Origin: Roseburia sp.
Lineage (GTDB): Bacteria; Bacillota; Clostridia; Lachnospirales; Lachnospiraceae
DNA length: 7,818 nucleotides
Direction of reading: 5' to 3'
NCBI GenBank assembly: GCA_030844625.1
Contig: JAUUNJ010000109.1
Coordinates: forward strand, 1-7,818
The stretch's first letter is position 1. Every line of letters starts with the position of its first letter. The notes under the pieces are model-generated. The model was not told the DNA's origin, ran no database searches, and worked only from the letters and a program-made list of their open reading frames with translations. Positions 1 to 6,620 of this stretch are shown one piece after another. The translations under genes and the position numbers were made by a program.

Positions 1-625
1 GACCTGTGTTGCTGTTGCAAAGCAGGTTAAAAAGATTGTTGACAAGGGAGTGCAGGTTGCCATTGTTATTGGTGGCGGAAATTTCTGGAGAGGTCGTACC
101 AGTAATAAGATTGACAGACCTAAGGCTGACGGAATCGGAATGCTTGCTACGATTATGAACTGTATGTATGTTTCTGAAATTTTCAGAACGGAAGGAATGG
201 AGACGAACGTTTATACACCTTTTGCATGTGGAACATGGACAAGACTGTTTTCTAAAGATGATGCCGTGGCAGATCTGGAGAATGGTAAGGTGGTATTTTT
301 TGCAGGAGGTACCGGACATCCATATTTTTCTACAGACATGACGATGGTGCTCAGAGCCATTGAGATTGAAGCAGACTGTATTCTTGGAGCCAAGGCAATT
401 GACGGTGTTTATGACAGTGATCCGGCAGTCAACCCGGATGCTAAGAAGTATGATGAATTGCCGATTGGCAAAATTGTTGATGACAGACTGGGGGTAATTG
501 ATCTGGCTGCCAGCGTTCTTGCAATGGAAAATAAAATGCCAATGCTTTTATTTGGACTGAATGAGGAAGACAGTATTAACAGGGCTGTATCCGGTAAAAA
601 GATAGGTACAAAAATAACAGTATAA
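1..625 (+). CDS. pyrH: UMP kinase (uridylate kinase), 5'-truncated by window edge
   Basis: Bacterial UMP kinase of the amino-acid-kinase fold, a cytosolic enzyme that phosphorylates UMP to UDP with ATP in pyrimidine nucleotide synthesis. The reading frame is open from base 2 to the TAA at 623-625, giving 207 visible residues. The family is usually about 235-240 residues, so roughly 25-35 N-terminal residues, including the Lys-x-Ser-Gly-Glu ATP-site motif, lie outside. Visible family motifs are GGGNFWRG (visible residues 24-31), GMLATIMN, GGTGHPYFSTD (E. coli has GTGNPFFTTD) and DGVYDSDP, which belongs to the nucleotide-binding half. The C-terminus ends in a typical GTKITV. The GTG at 50 is internal and is not the start, because the conserved frame continues upstream of it. 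It is the first gene of the window, 106 bases ahead of frr. In Firmicutes it normally follows rpsB-tsf, which cannot be seen here. Identification is very secure. Confidence 0.97.
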   Translation, partial: TCVAVAKQVKKIVDKGVQVAIVIGGGNFWRGRTSNKIDRPKADGIGMLATIMNCMYVSEIFRTEGMETNVYTPFACGTWTRLFSKDDAVADLENGKVVFFAGGTGHPYFSTDMTMVLRAIEIEADCILGAKAIDGVYDSDPAVNPDAKKYDELPIGKIVDDRLGVIDLAASVLAMENKMPMLLFGLNEEDSINRAVSGKKIGTKITV

Positions 626-731
626 TGTGCGTGAATCATGATAAAGTTAAAACAGAGCATTATAGCTTAATACCAATTGTGGCATAATAATAGATTGAAT
701 ACAAAAAGAGTGTAAATTAAAGGAGTTAAAT

Positions 732-1286
732 ATGGAAGAATTAGTAATGACTTATGAAGGAAAAATGGAAAAATCTCTCGCCAACTTAAAGGAAGAGTTT
801 GGAACAATAAGAGCCGGACGTGCAAATCCACATATTCTGGATAAGATTAAAGTTGATTATTACGGAACACCTACACCGCTTCAGCAGGTAGGAAACATTT
901 CTGTTCCGGAAGCAAGAATGTTATGTATTCAGCCATGGGATACCTCACTGCTTAAAGAAATTGAACATGCAATTAATGTTTCAGATATTGGAATTAACCC
1001 GACGAATGATGGTAAGGTTATCCGTCTTGTATTCCCGGAACTTACAGAAGAGAGAAGAAAAGAATTGGCTAAGGATATAAAGAAAAAGGGAGAAAATACC
1101 AAAGTGGCTGTTCGTAATATTAGAAGGGATGCTATAGATGCGGTAAAGAAAAAGGGCAAAGAAGACGGTATTTCCGAGGATGAAATTAAGGAGTATCAGG
1201 ATGATATTCAGAGTTCTACAGACGCCTATGTAAAAAAAGTAGATGCGGCAGTAGAAGAAAAAACAAAGGAAATTATGACCGTGTAA
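732..1286 (+). CDS. frr: Ribosome recycling factor
   Basis: Ribosome recycling factor (RRF), a cytosolic tRNA-shaped protein that works with EF-G to split post-termination ribosomes. The 184-residue product matches the family length of about 185. Domain I is formed by residues 1-30 and about 105-184, long charged helices of the three-helix bundle. Domain II is the beta-rich insertion at about 31-104. Family signatures are GTIRAGRANP (24-33), YYGTPTPLQQ (43-52), IGINPTNDGKVIRL, and the VRNIRRDA stretch carrying Arg132, the conserved arginine of the ribosome-contacting helix. The ATG at 732 is chosen because AAGGAG (720-725) lies 6 bases upstream; Met6 (747) is a poorer alternative. The 106-base gap to pyrH holds a possible extended -10 element (TGGCATAAT, 680-688), but no convincing -35. 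Downstream, an inverted repeat may partly terminate transcription before uppS. Confidence 0.98.
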   Translation: MEELVMTYEGKMEKSLANLKEEFGTIRAGRANPHILDKIKVDYYGTPTPLQQVGNISVPEARMLCIQPWDTSLLKEIEHAINVSDIGINPTNDGKVIRLVFPELTEERRKELAKDIKKKGENTKVAVRNIRRDAIDAVKKKGKEDGISEDEIKEYQDDIQSSTDAYVKKVDAAVEEKTKEIMTV

Positions 1287-1304
1287 AATTTATAATATTG
1301 AAAA

Positions 1305-1339
1305 GAAATAAGAGGAAACTTATTGTTTCCTCTGTTTTC
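1305..1339 (+). terminator. Stem-loop between frr and uppS, possible leaky intrinsic terminator
   Basis: A perfect 9-bp inverted repeat, AGAGGAAAC (1311-1319) and GTTTCCTCT (1325-1333), encloses a five-base loop TTATT. It is followed by GTTTTC. An outer GAAA/TTTC pairing (1305-1308 with 1336-1339) can form across a 2x2 internal loop, so the A-rich side pairs with the T-run as in many intrinsic terminators. It starts 18 bases after the frr stop. The T-run is short (four Ts) and the stem has only four G-C pairs, so termination is likely incomplete; an attenuator or a stabilising mRNA 3' end for frr is equally possible. The structure is seen directly; its function is inferred. Confidence 0.5.
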
Positions 1340-1373
1340 GGTTATTGAGAAAAAGAAAATTATAAGATTTGTC

Positions 1374-1378
1374 GGAGG
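1374..1378 (+). promoter_or_regulatory. Shine-Dalgarno of uppS that fixes its start
   Basis: GGAGG lies 7 bases upstream of the ATG at 1386. It decides against a longer uppS reading frame opening at a TTG at 1323. That TTG falls in the loop of the frr-uppS stem-loop, has no purine-rich site at suitable spacing, and would add 21 residues with no resemblance to the family N-terminus. Confidence 0.85.
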
Positions 1379-1385
1379 AAAACCT

Positions 1386-2120
1386 ATGGCAGAAAAAATA
1401 GATATAACCGGAATGAAGATTCCGGAACATGTGGCAATTATTCTGGATGGTAACGGAAGATGGGCAAAAAAACGTTTTATGCCACGAAATGCAGGACACG
1501 CGGCAGGAGCCAGAAATGTAGAAAAGATAATAGAAGATGCTCATAACATGGGGATTAAATATTTAACAATGTATGCTTTTTCAACGGAAAACTGGAACAG
1601 ACCGGAGGATGAGGTTAAAGCACTAATGAAACTGCTTAGAAATTATCTGAAGGATTGTATTGAAAGGGCCAATAAAAATAATATGAAAGTCCGGGTTATT
1701 GGAGAGCGTTCAAGGCTGGATCAGGACATTATAGACAAAATCAATGAATTAGAAGGATGTTCTGAGAATAATACGGGAATTAATTTTATTATCGCCCTGA
1801 ATTATGGAAGCAGAGATGAAATAACGCGTGCTACGCGAAAAATAGCGGAAGACTGCAAAGAGGGAAAGTTAAAGCCGGAAGAGATCAATGAGACAGCCAT
1901 CAGTTCTTATTTAGATACAGCAGGAATCCCAGATCCGGATTTGCTGATACGAACCAGCGGAGAAATAAGGTTATCCAATTATCTTTTGTGGCAGTTAGCT
2001 TATACAGAATTCTATTTTACAGATGTGCTTTGGCCGGATTTTGACAAAGAAGAATTGAAGAAAGCAATTGTTAAGTTTAATCAGAGAGACAGACGATTCG
2101 GTGGAGTGAAAGGGGAATAG
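1386..2120 (+). CDS. uppS: Undecaprenyl diphosphate synthase (cis-prenyltransferase)
   Basis: Condenses farnesyl diphosphate with eight isopentenyl diphosphates to make undecaprenyl diphosphate, the lipid carrier precursor for peptidoglycan and other wall polymers; a membrane-associated cytosolic enzyme. The 244-residue product has the usual length. Family motifs in order are HVAIILDGNGRWA (15-27) with catalytic Asp21, RNAGHAAG (34-41), AFSTENWNRP (64-73), ALNYGSRDEI (137-146), DLLIRTSGE (185-193) with the diphosphate-binding Arg189, RLSN (195-198), and AYTEFYFTDVLWPDF (205-219) with Glu208, the expected Mg2+ ligand. The C-terminus ends RDRRFGG. The ATG at 1386 is set by GGAGG at 1374-1378 and by alignment of the N-terminus with the family. 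It is followed by an 85-base gap and cdsA. Specificity for C55 rather than shorter cis-prenyl products is inferred from context and overall similarity. Confidence 0.97.
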   Translation: MAEKIDITGMKIPEHVAIILDGNGRWAKKRFMPRNAGHAAGARNVEKIIEDAHNMGIKYLTMYAFSTENWNRPEDEVKALMKLLRNYLKDCIERANKNNMKVRVIGERSRLDQDIIDKINELEGCSENNTGINFIIALNYGSRDEITRATRKIAEDCKEGKLKPEEINETAISSYLDTAGIPDPDLLIRTSGEIRLSNYLLWQLAYTEFYFTDVLWPDFDKEELKKAIVKFNQRDRRFGGVKGE

Positions 2121-2205
2121 TGAATTGTGAAGAACAGTAGGGAAAGTACAGGAATGCCTGTAGATAAAATTGCGCGATAGGTGCAGGAGAATATAGGAGA
2201 AAAAA

Positions 2206-3030
2206 ATGGTTTTAAGTAAATTCGCAAATAAGTCTTTTTTTACAAGACTGATTAGTGGAATCGTGCTGGTAGCACTAATGATTGGGACAATTATTCCGGG
2301 AGGAAATATTTTATTTGCTGCCAATTTGTTAATTTCATTGGCAGGTGTTTATGAACTTTATAAAGTTCTTGGAATTGAAAAGAACACGTTAGGAATTACA
2401 GGATATGTGGCATTGATTATATATTACGCTTTACTGTATATGGGAAAGACAGAATATATGATGATCTTTATGGTGGTATTTCTCATTGTTCTGCTGGCAC
2501 AGTATGTGTTTATGTTTCCAAAGTATAAGACAGAAGAAATATCAAATGCAATCATGTGTATGTTATATGCAGGAGTAATGTTATCATATCTTTATAGTGT
2601 GCGAGAAGGAAATAACGGAGCATATACGGTATGGCTTATTTTCCTTTGTTCATGGGGAAGTGATACCTGTGCTTATGTGGCAGGTGTTGCTCTGGGAAAA
2701 CATAAGATGGCACCGGTGCTCAGCCCTAAAAAATCCATCGAAGGTGCAGTCGGTGGTGTGATTGGAGCAGCAGCACTGGGAGCGATTTATGCGGCTGTAT
2801 TTACTGATAAAATACAGATGAGTATTAACCCGCTCATTGCCTTTGCAGTTATCTGTGCAGTGGGAGCGCTCATTTCCATGGTGGGAGATCTGGCTGCTTC
2901 GGCAATTAAGAGAAACCATAATATTAAAGATTACGGAAAACTAATTCCGGGGCATGGCGGTATTATGGACAGATTTGACAGTGTAATTTATGTTGCACCA
3001 ATAATCTGGATTCTTTTACAAATATTTTAA
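2206..3030 (+). CDS. cdsA: Phosphatidate cytidylyltransferase (CDP-diacylglycerol synthase)
   Basis: Integral membrane enzyme that makes CDP-diacylglycerol from CTP and phosphatidic acid, the branch-point precursor of bacterial phospholipids. The 274-residue product is rich in membrane segments: about residues 13-50, 63-103, 117-132, 141-163, 181-199, 208-226 and 259-273. The diagnostic CDS family signature spans Ser232 to Asp258 and includes SAIKR, KDYGKLIPGHGG and DRFD. A second conserved block is SDTCAYVAG (152-160) followed by GKHKMAP and SPKKSIEG (173-180). The ATG at 2206 is preceded by AGGAGA (2195-2200), and an in-frame TAG at 2194-2196 excludes any longer start. A second AGGAGA lies at 2185-2190. 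The stop codon overlaps the Shine-Dalgarno of dxr, which starts only 9 bases later, so translation of the two is probably coupled. Confidence 0.96.
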   Translation: MVLSKFANKSFFTRLISGIVLVALMIGTIIPGGNILFAANLLISLAGVYELYKVLGIEKNTLGITGYVALIIYYALLYMGKTEYMMIFMVVFLIVLLAQYVFMFPKYKTEEISNAIMCMLYAGVMLSYLYSVREGNNGAYTVWLIFLCSWGSDTCAYVAGVALGKHKMAPVLSPKKSIEGAVGGVIGAAALGAIYAAVFTDKIQMSINPLIAFAVICAVGALISMVGDLAASAIKRNHNIKDYGKLIPGHGGIMDRFDSVIYVAPIIWILLQIF

Positions 3031-3039
3031 GGAGAAGTT

Positions 3040-4182
3040 ATGAAAAATATTTCCATACTTGGTTCAACAGGTTCAATTGGAACACAGACACTGGACATTG
3101 TCCGTGCCAACAAAGATTTAAAGGTTGTTGCAATTGCAGCAGGGTCTAATATAACAAAATTAGAAGAACAAATCAGAGAATTTCATCCGGAACTGGTATG
3201 CGTATTTCACGAGGAGGCTGCGTCTAAGTTAAAGATGGCAGTGGCAGACATGAAAGTGAAAGTCGTTGCAGGAATGGATGGGTTAATAGAAACCGCTGTT
3301 TATGCCAAAGCAGAAATCGTGGTCACTGCTTTTGTGGGAATGATTGGTATACGGCCTACATTGGAGGCAATCAAAGCCGGAAAGGACATTGCGCTTGCCA
3401 ACAAAGAAACTCTCGTTACGGCAGGTCATCTGGTAATGAAAGCGGCACAAGATTACGGTGTAAAAATACTCCCTGTAGATAGTGAGCACAGTGCTATATT
3501 TCAGTCTTTAAACGGTGAAAATTCCAAAGAAATAGATAAAATTCTGCTTACTGCTTCCGGAGGACCTTTCAGGGGCAGAACAAGAGCTCAGATGAAAGAT
3601 GTTCGGGTGGAAGATGCATTAAAACATCCTAACTGGTCTATGGGACGAAAAATAACCATTGATTCTGCTACTATGGTAAATAAAGGATTGGAAGTCATTG
3701 AAGCCAAATGGTTATTTGGAGTGGAACTTAAGGATGTTCAGGTCGTGGTTCAGCCACAGAGCCTGATTCATTCCATGGTGCAGTTTAAGGATGGAGCTAT
3801 AATAGCACAGCTTGGAACACCGGATATGAAACTTCCGATACAATATGCATTATACTATCCGGAAAGAAGATTTCTGGCAGGGGAAAGAGTGGATTTTGGA
3901 AAGATTGCACAGATTACTTTTGAAAATCCGGATACAGACAATTTCAGGGGACTGGCACTGGCATATCAGTCGGCGGAGGCTGGCGGATCTATGCCTACAG
4001 TTTTTAACGCGGCAAATGAAAAGGCAGTAGCAAAATTTCTGGATCGAAAGATTGGATTTTTGGAAATTACTGATATTATAGAGTACTGTATGGAGGCACA
4101 TAAAGTTGTGAAAAATCCTACAGTAGAACAGATTTTAGACATAGAACAATGGACTTATGAGTTGATTGGGAACAGGTGGTAA
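3040..4182 (+). CDS. dxr: 1-deoxy-D-xylulose 5-phosphate reductoisomerase
   Basis: Converts 1-deoxy-D-xylulose 5-phosphate to 2-C-methyl-D-erythritol 4-phosphate with NADPH, the committed step of the MEP isoprenoid pathway and the target of fosmidomycin. It is cytosolic, 380 residues, the normal length. The N-terminal Rossmann domain opens with GSTGSIGTQ (8-16). ALANKETLV (118-126) follows. The catalytic domain has LPVDSEHSAIFQ (144-155) with metal ligands Asp147 and Glu149, TASGGPFRG (171-179), HPNWSMGRKITIDSATMVNKGLE (196-218; His196, Trp199 and third metal ligand Glu218), QPQSLIHSMV (238-247) and NAANEKAV near 323. The ATG at 3040 has GGAG at 3031-3034, overlapping the end of cdsA. The rseP start lies 3 bases after the stop, with its ribosome site inside the dxr 3' end. 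Together with ispG and uppS this makes the cluster an isoprenoid supply unit. Confidence 0.98.
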   Translation: MKNISILGSTGSIGTQTLDIVRANKDLKVVAIAAGSNITKLEEQIREFHPELVCVFHEEAASKLKMAVADMKVKVVAGMDGLIETAVYAKAEIVVTAFVGMIGIRPTLEAIKAGKDIALANKETLVTAGHLVMKAAQDYGVKILPVDSEHSAIFQSLNGENSKEIDKILLTASGGPFRGRTRAQMKDVRVEDALKHPNWSMGRKITIDSATMVNKGLEVIEAKWLFGVELKDVQVVVQPQSLIHSMVQFKDGAIIAQLGTPDMKLPIQYALYYPERRFLAGERVDFGKIAQITFENPDTDNFRGLALAYQSAEAGGSMPTVFNAANEKAVAKFLDRKIGFLEITDIIEYCMEAHKVVKNPTVEQILDIEQWTYELIGNRW

Positions 4183-4185
4183 AGT

Positions 4186-5487
4186 ATGCAGACATTTATA
4201 AGTATAGTAATAGCATTAATTATATTTAGTGTATTAGTGTTAATACACGAATTTGGTCACTTTATTGTGGCAAAAAAGAATGGCGTAGTAGTGAATGAAT
4301 TCTCAGTCGGAATGGGACCGCGAATTCTCAGTTGGGTAGCAGAAAGCGGAACGCGATATTCTGTTAAGATTTTTCCGCTGGGCGGTTCCTGTGCTATGTT
4401 AGGGGAAGATGAAGACAATGAAGAAGAAGGTTCTTTTAATTCCAAGTCCATTTGGGCAAGAATGGCAATTGTTTTTGCGGGACCATTTTTTAATTTTATA
4501 CTGGCGTTTATTTTGTCTCTTATCGTAATAGGTATGGTGGGAACAGATATCTCCTATGTCAGAATGGTAGATACAAATTCTGCCGTATATAAGGCAGGAC
4601 TTCGGGAAGGTGACAGAATTACTAAATATAATGGAGCGTCAGTGGGACTGGGAAGAGAAATTTATCTGGATCAGTACATTGACCCGCTGGATGGCAGTGA
4701 TATTACATTAACATATGTAAGAGATGGAAAAAAATACAAAATCAAATATACTCCTGACAGTGAAGAAAAATACATTGTGGGAATGAGTTATTCTACAGGT
4801 GGAAATCCGGCACAAATCAGTGCAGTTTCAAAAGGTTCAGCTATGGAGAAGGCGGGGGTAACCGTAGGTGATACGGTGATTGCCATAGATGGGAATAAAA
4901 TATCTTCCGGTGAGGAAATGGCAGCCTATCTTGAACAGCATCCTTTTGCAGATCAGGAAGTGGATATTACTCTTAGCAGAAAAGACAAAGAAATTAATGT
5001 AACAGTGGTACCTGAAATGACAAAGGTATACGGAACAGGATTTAGTTATAATCTGACAAGAGAAAAACAGTCTTTTGGCAACGTAATTAAGTATAGTTTT
5101 GTGGAAATGCGTTATGAAATTAACACTGTATTGAAAAGTTTGAAAATGCTTATTACAGGTCAGGTATCAGCAAACGAGGTGTCCGGACCAGTCGGAATTG
5201 TAGACCTGATTGGGGATACCTACAGCGAAACAAAATCTGAGGGGGCATCTACAACGATATTGTCATTGATCAATCTGGCAATTATGCTCAGTGCAAACCT
5301 TGGTGTCATGAATTTGCTGCCGATACCGGCATTGGATGGCGGACGTATTTTCTTATATCTGGTAGAAATTGTTACAAGAAAAAAGATACCGAAAGACAAA
5401 GAGGGAATGATACATTTTATCGGTTTTGTACTGCTTATGGCATTGATGGTATTTTTGATTTTCAATGACATAAGAAAGCTGATTTAA
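4186..5487 (+). CDS. rseP: Site-2 zinc metalloprotease RseP/RasP with two PDZ modules
   Basis: Intramembrane zinc metalloprotease of the M50B site-2 protease family, which cuts membrane-embedded substrates such as anti-sigma factors and signal-peptide remnants. The 433-residue product has a first membrane segment (about 4-28) containing the active-site HEFGH (His21, Glu22, His25). A second segment (about 92-118) carries the conserved AGPFFNF (98-104). The third (about 358-385) carries NLLPIPALDGGR with the zinc ligand Asp384. A fourth lies near 408-428. Between segments 2 and 3 are two PDZ-like repeats, about 118-200 (VYKAGLREGDRITKYNG) and about 206-276 (AMEKAGVTVGDTVIAIDG). An acidic stretch GEDEDNEEEGSF (73-84) follows the first core region. 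The ATG at 4186 has AGGTGG at 4174-4179 inside dxr. Substrates cannot be told from this window; no sigma or anti-sigma gene is nearby. Confidence 0.96.
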   Translation: MQTFISIVIALIIFSVLVLIHEFGHFIVAKKNGVVVNEFSVGMGPRILSWVAESGTRYSVKIFPLGGSCAMLGEDEDNEEEGSFNSKSIWARMAIVFAGPFFNFILAFILSLIVIGMVGTDISYVRMVDTNSAVYKAGLREGDRITKYNGASVGLGREIYLDQYIDPLDGSDITLTYVRDGKKYKIKYTPDSEEKYIVGMSYSTGGNPAQISAVSKGSAMEKAGVTVGDTVIAIDGNKISSGEEMAAYLEQHPFADQEVDITLSRKDKEINVTVVPEMTKVYGTGFSYNLTREKQSFGNVIKYSFVEMRYEINTVLKSLKMLITGQVSANEVSGPVGIVDLIGDTYSETKSEGASTTILSLINLAIMLSANLGVMNLLPIPALDGGRIFLYLVEIVTRKKIPKDKEGMIHFIGFVLLMALMVFLIFNDIRKLI

Positions 5488-5517
5488 TTTTGCTTATATA
5501 AAAGAGAATTAGATTAA

Positions 5518-5541
5518 TCTGCAGAAATGGGTTTCTGTAGA
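5518..5541 (+). promoter_or_regulatory. Stem-loop in the ispG leader
   Basis: TCTGCAGAAA (5518-5527) and TTTCTGTAGA (5532-5541) can form a 10-bp stem, with one G-T wobble, closed by a TGGG loop. It lies in the 76-base rseP-ispG gap and ends 12 bases before the ispG ribosome site. No T-run follows, so it does not look like an intrinsic terminator. A perfect DNA palindrome AGATTAATCT (5511-5520) overlaps its left arm by three bases. It may be an mRNA processing or stability element, or a weak operator. The pairing is directly visible; any role is inference. Confidence 0.35.
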
Positions 5542-5563
5542 ATCGTAATCGTTAGGAGGCAGA

Positions 5564-6619
5564 ATGCACAGAGATGATACGAAAGTAATTAAAATTGGAA
5601 ATAAGGTAATTGGTGGTGGAAATCCAATTATGATTCAGTCCATGACCAATACAAAGACTGAAGATGTGGCGGCTACTGTCTCCCAGATAAAAGAATTGGA
5701 ACTGGCGGGCTGTGATATTATAAGATGTGCTGTTCCCACAATGGAGGCAGCACAGGCATTGAAAGCAATAAAAAAACAGATTCGCATTCCCCTTGTTGCC
5801 GATATACACTTTGATTACCGTCTTGCCATTGCAGCTATGGAAAATGGAGCAGACAAAATAAGGATTAATCCGGGAAATATCGGTTCCATTGACAGGGTGA
5901 AAGCTGTAGTAGATGTGGCAAAGGAAAAAAATATACCGATCAGAGTTGGTGTCAACAGTGGTTCTTTGGAAAAAAACATTCTCGAAAAATATGGCAAGGT
6001 CACCGCTGAGGGCATTGTGGAAAGTGCATTGGATAAAGTTAAAACGATAGAAGATCTGGGCTATAACAATCTTGTAATCAGCATTAAGTCTTCGGATGTT
6101 TTAATGTGCGTAAAAGCCCATGAATTAATTGCAAAGAAAACGAATTATCCATTACATGTGGGAATTACCGAATCGGGAACTGTTACTTCAGGAAACATCA
6201 AGTCAGCTATCGGATTGGGGTTGATTCTGAATCAGGGAATCGGAGATACCATAAGAGTGTCTCTGACCGGGAATCCGGTAGAGGAGATTAAGAGTGCCAA
6301 ACTGATTTTAAAGACGCTTGGCTTAAGAAAAGGCGGAATCTCTGTTGTGTCATGTCCAACCTGTGGCAGAACTCAGATTGATTTGATTGGTCTTGCAGGT
6401 AAGGTTGAAAATATGGTGACAAAATATGATTTGGATATAAAGGTTGCCGTAATGGGATGTGTGGTAAACGGACCGGGAGAAGCCAGAGAGGCGGATATTG
6501 GAATCGCCGGAGGAATTGGTGAAGGTCTTTTGATTAAAAAAGGTGAAATTGTTAAGAAGGTACCGGAAGAGCAGCTTCTTAATGTACTAGAAGAAGAATT
6601 AAAAAATTGGAGTGAATGA
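5564..6619 (+). CDS. ispG: 4-hydroxy-3-methylbut-2-en-1-yl diphosphate synthase (flavodoxin/ferredoxin), Fe-S enzyme
   Basis: Late MEP-pathway enzyme (also called GcpE) that reduces 2-C-methyl-D-erythritol 2,4-cyclodiphosphate to HMBPP using a [4Fe-4S] cluster. The 351-residue product is the short two-domain bacterial type, without the extra insert of plant and some other homologues. The N-terminal TIM-barrel domain begins with IGGGNPIMIQSMTNT (16-30) and includes CDIIRCAVP, LVADIHFDYRLA (77-88), KIRINPGNIG (98-107) and VGITESGT (199-206). The C-terminal cluster domain has SCPTCGRT (263-270) and MGCVVNGPGEA (297-307), so cluster ligands Cys264, Cys267, Cys299 and Glu306 are all present. The ATG at 5564 follows AGGAGG (5554-5559) by a short 4-base spacer. 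A stem-loop lies in the leader. The stop is one base before the probable polC start, suggesting translational coupling. B. subtilis has proS at this position in the cluster. Confidence 0.98.
   Translation: MHRDDTKVIKIGNKVIGGGNPIMIQSMTNTKTEDVAATVSQIKELELAGCDIIRCAVPTMEAAQALKAIKKQIRIPLVADIHFDYRLAIAAMENGADKIRINPGNIGSIDRVKAVVDVAKEKNIPIRVGVNSGSLEKNILEKYGKVTAEGIVESALDKVKTIEDLGYNNLVISIKSSDVLMCVKAHELIAKKTNYPLHVGITESGTVTSGNIKSAIGLGLILNQGIGDTIRVSLTGNPVEEIKSAKLILKTLGLRKGGISVVSCPTCGRTQIDLIGLAGKVENMVTKYDLDIKVAVMGCVVNGPGEAREADIGIAGGIGEGLLIKKGEIVKKVPEEQLLNVLEEELKNWSE
6609..6612 (+). promoter_or_regulatory. Shine-Dalgarno of polC inside ispG
   Basis: GGAG within the sequence TTGGAGTGA at the 3' end of ispG lies 8 bases ahead of a TTG codon at 6621. 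It is the only reasonable ribosome site near the start of polC. The competing GTG at 6612 overlaps this site and has only a weak A-rich purine run upstream. No ATG is available nearby in this frame until 6684, which is too far inside the conserved N-terminal region. Confidence 0.6.
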
Positions 6620-6620
6620 T

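Noticed and set aside
50..52. GTG as the pyrH start
   Set aside because: The frame is open and PyrH-like upstream to the window edge, and starting here would remove the first part of the kinase fold.
211..393. Minus-strand open frames opposite pyrH and the other genes
   Set aside because: They lie antisense to strongly conserved coding sequence, lack family motifs and ribosome sites, and look like shadows of the + strand genes.
1345..1366. Promoter for uppS with TTGAGA (1345-1350) and TATAAG (1361-1366)
   Set aside because: The spacing is only 10 bases, far below the usual 16-18, and no better -35 pairs with the -10-like hexamer.
1323..1385. Longer uppS opening at TTG 1323, adding 21 residues
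   Set aside because: The extension starts in the loop of a stem-loop, lacks a suitable ribosome site and does not resemble UppS N-termini, while ATG 1386 has GGAGG at ideal spacing.
3845..4030. 61-codon + strand frame inside dxr
   Set aside because: It overlaps conserved dxr coding sequence in another frame and has no convincing ribosome site or recognisable product.
5489..5500. TATATA (5495-5500) as a -10 for ispG
   Set aside because: No -35-like hexamer is found 16-18 bases upstream, and the match is expected by chance in AT-rich DNA.
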